A DNA stretch of 5,318 bases from Actinomycetota bacterium (GTDB lineage: Bacteria > Actinomycetota > Acidimicrobiia > Acidimicrobiales > CADCSY01), in assembly GCA_016178435.1 (NCBI GenBank), contig JACOTK010000249.1, positions 1 through 5,318 of the forward strand, given 5' to 3'. A program made the translations under genes and the position numbers. Below are positions 1-4,810 of this stretch, piece after piece (position 1 is the first letter of the stretch; every line of letters begins with the position of its first letter). Under the pieces are notes generated by a model. It was not told the origin of the DNA and did not search any database. It saw nothing but the letters and a program-made list of their open reading frames with translations.

Positions 1-330
1 CGGGATCAACCCGACCTCGATGTTGGTATCGGCGTGTCGTCGGGTATGGCGGTTGCGGCCAACATCGGTTCGGAGGAGCGCTACGAGTACACCGTCGTCG
101 GTGACCCGGTCAACGAGGCAGCACGCCTGACCGAGCTGGCGAAGACCGACCCCGAGCGGCTCCTGGCAAGCAAGATGTCCGTCGACCGGGCAGGCCATGA
201 GGCAACGTATTGGCTGTCGAGCCGAGAGGAAGAGCTGCGCGGGCGCCAGGCGCCCACCCTGGTCTATGTCCCGTCGGAGCCGTCGGAGCTGACCCTTGGT
301 TTCGTGGGGCAGCGACCTGAGTCGTTCTGA
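1..330 (+). CDS. Class III adenylate/guanylate cyclase, C-terminal part (5' end outside window)
   Basis: The reading frame is open from the first base of the window and ends at TGA 328-330, giving 109 visible residues. The protein would convert ATP (or GTP) to the cyclic nucleotide. The C-terminal half of the catalytic domain is visible: DVGIGVSSG at residues 7-15, then GSEERYEYTVVGDPVNEAAR at 23-42. In the family, the Asn and Arg of the VNxAAR motif (here N38 and R42) stabilise the transition state. The residue seven before that Asn is T31, where classical adenylate cyclases have Asp; Thr here is a feature of class IIIb enzymes. The two metal-binding Asp residues would lie upstream, outside the window. 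The wording resembles the HAMP-containing membrane cyclases of mycobacteria (Rv1318c group), so membrane segments may exist upstream; this is inference. The gene converges on the FAD monooxygenase gene. Confidence 0.93.
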   Translation, partial: RDQPDLDVGIGVSSGMAVAANIGSEERYEYTVVGDPVNEAARLTELAKTDPERLLASKMSVDRAGHEATYWLSSREEELRGRQAPTLVYVPSEPSELTLGFVGQRPESF

Positions 331-384
331 GTCGACCCCGTCCCCGATGGCCCGTTCGTCGACCCCGTCGATGATGGGTTCGTT
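331..384. repeat. Degenerate 27-bp direct duplication just after the cyclase stop
   Basis: The 12-mer GTCGACCCCGTC occurs at 331-342 and again at 358-369, exactly 27 bp apart, and both copies are followed by a related stretch containing GATGG. The rest of the unit has diverged. It lies directly after the cyclase stop codon and leads into the 31-bp array, so the whole intergenic stretch looks built from short duplications. No function can be assigned. Confidence 0.5.
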
Positions 385-388
385 GCGA

Positions 389-528
389 CCCAGGCGTTCC
401 GATCGGGCGGCGTGCGGACCGAGAAGCGTTCCATCGAGCGGCGTGCGGACCGAGAAGCGTTCCATCGAGCGGCGTGCGGACCGAGAAGCGTCCCGACCGA
501 GAGGCGTTCCATCGAGCGGCGTGCGGAT
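389..528. repeat. Tandem array 1, 31-bp period, non-coding
   Basis: Two identical 31-bp units lie at 421-451 and 452-482; each starts GAGAAGCGTTCCATCGAGCG and ends GCGTGCGGACC. They are preceded by a degenerate copy (about 389-420) and followed by a shortened copy (483-498) and a further near-complete copy (499-528, starting GAGAGGCG). The period is not a multiple of three, so each copy shifts the reading frame, which argues against coding. The array sits between the convergent cyclase and monooxygenase genes. Copies abut without spacers, so it is not a CRISPR. It may be a minisatellite/VNTR or a set of protein-binding iterons; the sequence does not decide. Confidence 0.9.
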
Positions 529-531
529 GTC

Positions 532-557
532 TGAGGTGCCCGAAGCCGAGCACCTCA
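532..557. terminator. Candidate bidirectional terminator hairpin between convergent genes
   Basis: A perfect 8-bp inverted repeat, TGAGGTGC at 532-539 and GCACCTCA at 550-557, encloses a 10-base loop. It lies 17 bp past the monooxygenase stop (minus strand) and about 200 bp past the cyclase stop (plus strand), where a shared terminator is expected. No T-tract follows on either strand, so it is not a canonical intrinsic terminator. It could instead be a 3' stabilising or pausing hairpin. Confidence 0.4.
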
Positions 558-573
558 CGACGACGGCTCCCGG

Positions 574-1806
574 TCACGCTGCCTCGATCATCTTCTGCAG
601 GCGTCCGTCGACGGCCTCGGGTGGAGCGTTCTCGGGCCCCCCGTAGATGCCCATCATGAGTCCCGCCATCAGGGGCTCGGTCTGTTGGAGCTCGAGGAAC
701 TTTGCCCGGCGGGCGGGACGATTGTCCGCTTCGTCGGTCATGGCGGCAGCCATCGTCATCGCCGCGGTGCGGAGTCGGCGCATGCGTTCGATTCGCTCCA
801 GGCCGTAGGCCTCGAAGGCGCCGGTCCCCCAACCGCCGTCGCGGATTGCGTCACGAACCATCCTCACGTCGCGCAGGGCGATCGACAGGCCCTGGCCGAT
901 GATCGGGTTGTTCCATCCCGCAGCATCGCCCACGAGCACCACACCGGGAGCGAACGGCGCCGTCGTCCAGGTGTCATCGCCCGGATAGGTCGCGAGCGGT
1001 CCGATCGGCGTGGCGTTGGAGATCGCCTCGCCGAAGGGCAGGCACTTGAAGTTCGCCTCACGAAGGAACCTCGAAATGCCGTCGGGTCCCGAGAATCGAC
1101 CTTTCTGCTCGACGGAGGGACACAGGTAGACCCGCAGTTGACGGTCGTGTTGGCGGAACGATGCCATGAAGAGATCGTCGCTCGATGCCAGGAAGTCGTG
1201 GTCGTCGCAAAGCCCGTCACCCTCGAGGATGACCCCGCCAACCATGTTCGTTGCCTCATGGCGGCTCAGCTCGATGCCGACCTGGCGACGAACAGTCGAG
1301 TTGCGCCCATCGGCTCCGACGATCAGGCGTGCCCCGAGCTCGATGGGCATGCCGTCATGGTCGACCGCGGTGACCGTGGGGCGCGTCCCGGCCTGCAGGG
1401 TGACATCGCTGACCCCGGTGAGGAAGCGCACCCCCGCTGCCTGCGCACCTTCGCGAAGGGCCGAGCAGGCCTCGGGGTGGCGCAGGTTCAGGGACCCGGG
1501 GATGCCCGGGAGCATCATCCCGGCCGGGATCGGGTTCGCCACCGAGATGTCGGGTGGCACATCGTCGTCGTAGTGAACCCAGGTCGCCGACACACGGGCT
1601 CCGGCGTCCAGAAAGAGCTTCTCGACGCCGAGCCCACGGGCCTCGGCGACACCCCAGGGCATCAGACTCTCGCCCCTCACCCGATCCTCGTAGCGCTCCG
1701 ATGCCTCGAGCACGACGACTCCGAGCCCGTCGTGCGCAAGCGCCGAAGCGAGCGCACCCCCGGCAATACCGCCACCCACGATCGCCACATCGACTGCTTC
1801 TCGCAT
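574..1806 (-). CDS. FAD-dependent monooxygenase, PHBH/UbiH-type fold
   Basis: The 410-residue protein has the full signature of group A flavoprotein monooxygenases, which use NAD(P)H and O2 to hydroxylate or epoxidise a substrate. The Rossmann motif VAIVGGGIAGGALASAL is at residues 8-24, with E34 ending the second strand to hold the ADP ribose. RGESLMPWG is at 44-52, the DG motif GADGRNSTVRR at 164-174, and the GD motif LVGDAAGWNNPIIGQGLS at 291-308 for the FAD pyrophosphate and ribityl. There is no signal peptide, so it should be cytoplasmic. The substrate cannot be told. Start choice: AGGAG (minus strand, at 1820-1816) is 9 nt from ATG 1806 and 3 nt from ATG 1812; 1806 has the better spacing. 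An in-frame GTG at 1884 has no good ribosome site. The gene appears monocistronic: a divergent tRNA gene lies upstream and a convergent cyclase downstream. Confidence 0.92.
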   Translation of the reverse strand: MREAVDVAIVGGGIAGGALASALAHDGLGVVVLEASERYEDRVRGESLMPWGVAEARGLGVEKLFLDAGARVSATWVHYDDDVPPDISVANPIPAGMMLPGIPGSLNLRHPEACSALREGAQAAGVRFLTGVSDVTLQAGTRPTVTAVDHDGMPIELGARLIVGADGRNSTVRRQVGIELSRHEATNMVGGVILEGDGLCDDHDFLASSDDLFMASFRQHDRQLRVYLCPSVEQKGRFSGPDGISRFLREANFKCLPFGEAISNATPIGPLATYPGDDTWTTAPFAPGVVLVGDAAGWNNPIIGQGLSIALRDVRMVRDAIRDGGWGTGAFEAYGLERIERMRRLRTAAMTMAAAMTDEADNRPARRAKFLELQQTEPLMAGLMMGIYGGPENAPPEAVDGRLQKMIEAA

Positions 1807-1815
1807 GCTCATCTG

Positions 1816-1820
1816 CTCCT
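1816..1820 (-). promoter_or_regulatory. Shine-Dalgarno site of the FAD monooxygenase gene
   Basis: AGGAG on the minus strand lies 9 nt before ATG 1806 and 3 nt before ATG 1812. It decides against the upstream in-frame GTG at 1884 and favours 1806 by spacing. Confidence 0.65.
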
Positions 1821-1948
1821 GAATACGGGCCGGCTGTTTGGCCGTCACGGGTTGTTCGTCACCGTCGGGGCTTTGGATCACCACAGGTCAAAACTGCATG
1901 GCCCTCGGGAGGTGCCGGCAGACTGATGGCCCGCCGCAATCAGCGCAC

Positions 1949-2025
1949 GGGCGTTTAGCTCAGTTGGCCAGAGCACCTCCCTTACAAGGAGGGGGTCGGG
2001 GGTTCGAGCCCCTCAACGCCCACCA
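1949..2025 (+). tRNA. tRNA-Val (anticodon UAC)
   Basis: The sequence folds as a complete cloverleaf. The acceptor stem GGGCGTT (1949-1955) pairs perfectly with AACGCCC (2015-2021). The D stem is GCTC/GAGC (1958-1961 with 1971-1974). The anticodon stem is CCTCC/GGAGG (1976-1980 with 1988-1992) around the loop CTTACAA, so the anticodon is TAC at 1983-1985, reading valine GUA and probably other GUN codons. The T arm has stem GGGGG/CCCTC with one G-T pair and loop TTCGAGC (2003-2009). The discriminator is A2022 and the 3' CCA (2023-2025) is encoded. It lies alone, with the 3' end 21 bp from the end of the convergent anti-sigma gene. No integrase or attachment-site duplication is visible. Confidence 0.97.
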
Positions 2026-2046
2026 ATCGTGGCAACGGTATTGTGC

Positions 2047-3054
2047 CTAGACGGCGAAGGCCGATGCGACATCCAGGAGTTGGCGTGCGAGATCGAGATC
2101 GCCCTCGGCGGTGAAGTCCAGATCCTCCGGCTCGACACGTCCGGCAACCCGGTGGCAGTAGTCGACCACATCGGTGACGAGGGTCAACTGGCGGCTCGGG
2201 GCGTCCGTCGCCCTGTCGCCGAGGTTGAACGTCCCACCCCCTTCCCCGGTGAGCACCACCCGCGCGTTGTGGAGCGCGTCGGGAGCGACGCCCGCCATGA
2301 GGAACGGGAGCGTGGATACCGAGAAGGCCGACATCGCCCGCAGATCGCTCGGCAGCGGTGTCCACAGGGGCCGGTCCGTTGCCCGGCGGATGTCGTCGGC
2401 ATGGGTCCACATCTCGAAGGCCCGGACGATCAACAGGCCGTCCACGGAGAAGGACCACTCATGGAAGCCGACCTCGGTGTCGGGCGCCGGACCCTGCCCC
2501 GATCTCAAGGCCTCGACGGTGTGTTCGGCGCGGTCCCGCCACGCGTCGGCGAGCGAGGGGGACGGGTCGTCGACCCATGTGGCGATCTGCTCGGCTCCCA
2601 TCTGCAGGTGACCATCCCCAACGGGCCCATCGGCCTCGAGCCCGAGGACGCCGGCGGTGTACTGCTCGATGACCAGGAGGTGGGCGACCAGGCCCCGGAC
2701 GTTCCAAGCGTAGGGATGGGCCGGGCGGTTCCAATCGGCCGGCTCGAGATGGTCCAGCAGCTCACCGAGTGCGTCGATCTGATGGGCGAGCAGGTCGAGC
2801 GGCAGGGATGGCTGTGCCAGGACGGGCGGCCGTGCGTTGGCCTCGGCGAGGATGCGTCCCGCCAGGCCGGTGGGGGGCGGGGCGAGCAGGTCGGTGTCCA
2901 GTGCAGCGACGGTTCGTTGCAGCTCGTGGGCCTTGTCCGCCACCGAGGGGTCCGAGGCGACGAGCCGATCGATCGCTGCTCGCTCCACGGGGTCGAGGGC
3001 GCCGAAAGCCCATGCCGCCAGGAGATCGTCCAGCTCACTCGGGTTCAGGTTCAT
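2047..3054 (-). CDS. Putative anti-sigma factor fused to a DinB/MDMPI-fold (mycothiol-dependent isomerase-like) domain
   Basis: The 335-residue protein has two parts. Residues 7-52 (ELDDLLAAWAFGALDPVERA and on to AHELQRTVAALD) look like the N-terminal sigma-binding region of RskA-type anti-sigma factors. It has no Cys and no HxxxCxxC zinc motif. Residues about 85-335 resemble the TIGR03083 / mycothiol-dependent maleylpyruvate isomerase family: VRGLVAHLLVIEQYTAG at 119-135, RAFEMWTHADDIRRAT at 211-226, and a C-terminal part with YCHRVAGR (299-306) and AEGDLDLARQLL (316-327). H125, E214 and H218 match the His...Glu-x3-His zinc triad of that family. No transmembrane helix is visible, so it should be cytoplasmic. 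The start is set by the ATGA overlap with the sigma gene and by GGGAG 7 nt upstream. By position it likely restrains the adjacent sigma factor; the sensing role of the second domain is inference. A simple metal/thiol enzyme is the alternative. Confidence 0.85.
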   Translation of the reverse strand: MNLNPSELDDLLAAWAFGALDPVERAAIDRLVASDPSVADKAHELQRTVAALDTDLLAPPPTGLAGRILAEANARPPVLAQPSLPLDLLAHQIDALGELLDHLEPADWNRPAHPYAWNVRGLVAHLLVIEQYTAGVLGLEADGPVGDGHLQMGAEQIATWVDDPSPSLADAWRDRAEHTVEALRSGQGPAPDTEVGFHEWSFSVDGLLIVRAFEMWTHADDIRRATDRPLWTPLPSDLRAMSAFSVSTLPFLMAGVAPDALHNARVVLTGEGGGTFNLGDRATDAPSRQLTLVTDVVDYCHRVAGRVEPEDLDFTAEGDLDLARQLLDVASAFAV

Positions 3055-3737
3055 GTCGGGTCTCCCGCATTGACCAGGTTCCAACTGGACAGTTCCCGTC
3101 CCAGACGGGCGAGGCCGAGGCGCAGACGTGACTTGGTCGTGCCTTCGGGCGCTCCCATGGCGATGGCGACCTGCTGGTAGGTCATGCCGTCGAGGTAGGC
3201 GAGTTGCACGGCCCGGCGTTGCTCATCGGGCAGGCGCGACAGTGCCTCGCGTACGTGGTGCGCTGCGACGAGGCCCACCGCGGTGTCGTCCACCTTGGGG
3301 GCGGTCATCGGGGTCGACTCCGCCACCCGGGTCTCGCGTTGGGCCCGCCTCGTGGCACTGCGGAGCCGGTCGAGGCATCGGCCGCGGGTCCTGACCGCAA
3401 GATACGTGCGAAGACCACCGCGCCCGGGGTCGAAGGATTCGGGACGTTCCCACAGTGACAGGAATACCTCCTGGGTGACATCGGGAGCGTCGCCGGGCCC
3501 GAGCAACTGCGTCGCGACGCCGTGCACGAGTGAGCCGTACCGGGTGTAGACGGCGGCAAGGGCCTCATCGTCGCCAACCCGGATCCGGGCAATCATCGCC
3601 CGATCCCATGCTCGAAGATCGTCCTCCACCTCCACCGGCGCCGACACTACACGGTGTCGTCGCCGGTGAGGGCTGGGGGAATCGGCGATCAACCACGAGG
3701 GGGACCGCCACTCCCGGACCAAGGCGGCGAGGGCCAT
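3051..3737 (-). CDS. ECF (group 4) RNA polymerase sigma factor
   Basis: The protein would direct RNA polymerase to a specific regulon. Region sigma-2 spans about residues 63-127: VYTRYGSLVHGVATQLLG, then DAPDVTQEVFLSLWERPESF for core binding and -10 recognition. Region sigma-4 spans about 165-216: LSRLPDEQRRAVQLAYLDG and the helix-turn-helix MTYQQVAIAMGAPEGTTKSR. There is no C-terminal SnoaL extension as in ECF41. The stop overlaps the anti-sigma start (ATGA, 3051-3054), implying coupling. The start is uncertain. ATG 3737 gives 228 residues, begins 13 nt after the preceding gene's stop without a ribosome site, and its first 24 or so codons have mostly G/C at the third position, as in coding DNA. 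A later GTG at 3635 would give 194 residues, the usual ECF length, and would place the 36-bp inverted repeat at the gene's start; it sits 8 nt after a TAGTGT -10-like hexamer, so it could be leaderless. Confidence 0.93.
   Translation of the reverse strand: MALAALVREWRSPSWLIADSPSPHRRRHRVVSAPVEVEDDLRAWDRAMIARIRVGDDEALAAVYTRYGSLVHGVATQLLGPGDAPDVTQEVFLSLWERPESFDPGRGGLRTYLAVRTRGRCLDRLRSATRRAQRETRVAESTPMTAPKVDDTAVGLVAAHHVREALSRLPDEQRRAVQLAYLDGMTYQQVAIAMGAPEGTTKSRLRLGLARLGRELSSWNLVNAGDPT
3062..3066 (-). promoter_or_regulatory. Shine-Dalgarno site of the anti-sigma gene
   Basis: GGGAG on the minus strand, inside the end of the sigma gene, lies 7 nt before ATG 3054. It supports the short start over the in-frame upstream codon at 3084 and fits coupled translation of sigma and anti-sigma. 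Confidence 0.65.
3633..3668. promoter_or_regulatory. 36-bp near-perfect inverted repeat at the 5' end of the sigma gene
   Basis: The left arm CACCGGCGCCGACAC (3633-3647) and right arm GTGTCGTCGCCGGTG (3654-3668) pair at 14 of 15 positions around the 6-base centre TACACG. On the minus strand the centre and one arm contain TAGTGT, which fits the TAnnnT -10 pattern, and the alternative GTG start (3635) is the last codon of the dyad. It could be an operator for a dimeric repressor, an RNA hairpin that hides the start, or an attenuator after the SnoaL-cupin gene. No T-tract follows. If the sigma gene starts at 3737, the dyad lies inside the coding region. Confidence 0.55.
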
Positions 3738-3750
3738 GAGGGAGGCAGGA

Positions 3751-4578
3751 TCAAGCGAACAGCGGCGATGTCAGGCCGTTGCGCTTCGCGATGTCGATGA
3801 CTGCCGGCATGGACTCGGGAGTTGGCTCTCCGGGGACGAGATTGGCGTCCATGTCAGCGAAGAAGGCCGACCCGTGGCTGCCCGAGCTCATCACCAGGAT
3901 GCGTGTTTCGGGGCCGATCAGGCGATAGCTGTGCACCACGCCCGCAGGGGTCGAGCAGAACTCGCCCTTCTTGAACGATTGGGTCACGTCGGTGGTCACC
4001 TCGACGGCGCCTTCGAGCACGTAGAACGCCTCCACCCAGGGGTGGGCGTGCGGAGGGGGTCCGGAGTCCTCGGGGCCCGTGAGCTCGAACACCTCGAACT
4101 CGCCGCCCGATTGAAGGACGGAAATCGTGTCGCTGAGGACCGACAGCGTGGCGCCTGCGGGCGGTGCGGCGGTGGTGGGTTGGGCGGCCCGCTCGTGATG
4201 GGCCCAGTCGCCGATGTGACGGAGAGCGACCACTCTGCCGTCGGCTCCGAATGTCCACATGTGGATCATGGTGTCCTCGGGGATCTCGCCCCCTGACAGC
4301 AGGTTGCGACCCGCCTCCCTGATGGGCACGATCACCGTGTCGGATCCTTCGCAGATGACGCCCGGCTCGAACACGGTGAACTCGATCTGGGCGGCCAGGT
4401 TGGTGAAGAAGGTCGTCACATGTTCCTTGCCGGTCCCTGCCTGGAGGTAGGGAATGGACATGGAGCGTATGCCCTCGTCCAGCCGGATGTCGTCGTCCAG
4501 CTTGTCGAGAATGGAGGCGAGGTCGCCTTGTCCAAACGCCGCATAGATCTCCATCACGGTTTCGACCTGTCCGCTCAT
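3751..4578 (-). CDS. SnoaL-like (NTF2 fold) and cupin_2 fusion protein
   Basis: The 275-residue protein has two small-molecule domains. Residues 1-125 read as a SnoaL-like NTF2 fold: VETVMEIYAAFGQGDLASIL at the start, TMIHMWTFGADGRVVALRHI at 103-122. Residues about 140-235 are a cupin with both motifs: HAHPWVEAFYVLEG (177-190) fits HxH(x)3E(x)6G, and GEFCSTPAGVVH (205-216) fits G(x)5PxG(x)2H. H177, H179, E183 and H216 are therefore likely metal ligands. A linker rich in Ala, Pro and Thr (131-144) joins the halves. No signal peptide or membrane helix is seen. The start has GGGAG 7 nt upstream. It ends 13 bp before the sigma ATG on the same strand, so cotranscription is likely. It may be an enzyme (isomerase, cyclase or oxygenase) or a ligand-binding protein; the substrate is unknown. 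Confidence 0.88.
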   Translation of the reverse strand: MSGQVETVMEIYAAFGQGDLASILDKLDDDIRLDEGIRSMSIPYLQAGTGKEHVTTFFTNLAAQIEFTVFEPGVICEGSDTVIVPIREAGRNLLSGGEIPEDTMIHMWTFGADGRVVALRHIGDWAHHERAAQPTTAAPPAGATLSVLSDTISVLQSGGEFEVFELTGPEDSGPPPHAHPWVEAFYVLEGAVEVTTDVTQSFKKGEFCSTPAGVVHSYRLIGPETRILVMSSGSHGSAFFADMDANLVPGEPTPESMPAVIDIAKRNGLTSPLFA

Positions 4579-4585
4579 GTCCTCG

Positions 4586-4590
4586 CTCCC
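4586..4590 (-). promoter_or_regulatory. Shine-Dalgarno site of the SnoaL-cupin gene
   Basis: GGGAG on the minus strand lies 7 nt before ATG 4578. The same motif and spacing precede the anti-sigma gene. Confidence 0.65.
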
Positions 4591-4650
4591 TTCCGCCGCT
4601 ACCTGCGGTCTCCAAAGCGGTTCGTCGCCGAGGAGCGAAACGGATCACCT

Positions 4651-4663
4651 TTTCCTGAGGAAA
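4651..4663. promoter_or_regulatory. 13-bp palindrome upstream of the SnoaL-cupin gene, possible operator
   Basis: TTTCCT at 4651-4656 and AGGAAA at 4658-4663 form a perfect 6-bp dyad around one central base. It sits about 73 bp before the start codon in a locally AT-richer patch, the likely promoter region of the three-gene cluster. No clear -35/-10 pair of either housekeeping or ECF type was found next to it, so the regulatory role is inference. Confidence 0.35.
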
Positions 4664-4710
4664 CTTCTGGTCACGTTCCTGCGATCGATGGCACGCTCCG
4701 AGACGTCGCC

Positions 4711-4803
4711 CAGGTCGGGCCCTCAGGTCGGGCGTGCCGGGAGGTCGGGCCCGCCAGGTCGGGCGTGCCGGGAGGTCGGGCCCGCCAGGTCGGGCGTGCC
4801 GGG
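4711..4803. repeat. Tandem array 2, 31-bp period
   Basis: Two identical 31-bp units lie at 4724-4754 and 4755-4785; each begins CAGGTCGGGCGTGCCGGG and continues with AGGTCGGGCCCGC. A third copy at 4786-4803 keeps the first 18 bases, and a partial copy precedes at 4711-4723; the total is 93 bp, three periods. Within the unit AGGTCGGGC occurs twice, so it arose from a shorter subrepeat. The array begins 7 bp after the HNH stop codon and lies upstream of the SnoaL-cupin gene. There are no spacers, so it is not a CRISPR. It may be a minisatellite or a multi-site protein-binding element. Confidence 0.9.
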
Positions 4804-4810
4804 TCGGCGC

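Noticed and set aside
389..528. CRISPR array
   Set aside because: Copies are directly adjacent with no unique spacers, and no cas gene is present.
296..646. 116-codon plus-strand open frame across tandem array 1
   Set aside because: The 31-bp unit shifts the frame at every copy, so the frame is open only because the repeat has few stop codons.
574..1806. Flavin-dependent halogenase
   Set aside because: GESL and the FAD motifs are shared by both families, but the WxWxIP motif of halogenases is absent.
685..1926. 413-codon plus-strand open frame
   Set aside because: It is antisense to the FAD monooxygenase, whose flavin motifs are complete; long antisense frames are common in GC-rich DNA and this one shows no domain.
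1949..2025. tRNA as an integration site for a mobile element
   Set aside because: No integrase and no duplicated 3' tRNA segment are visible in the window.
2029..3180. 383-codon plus-strand open frame
   Set aside because: It mirrors the anti-sigma/MDMPI gene, which has clear motifs, a ribosome site and an ATGA overlap; the antisense product has no recognisable feature.
4579..4700. ECF-type promoter (GGAAC ... CGTT) upstream of the SnoaL-cupin gene
   Set aside because: GGAAC and CGTTT are both present on the minus strand but about 32 bp apart, far from the 16-17 bp needed.
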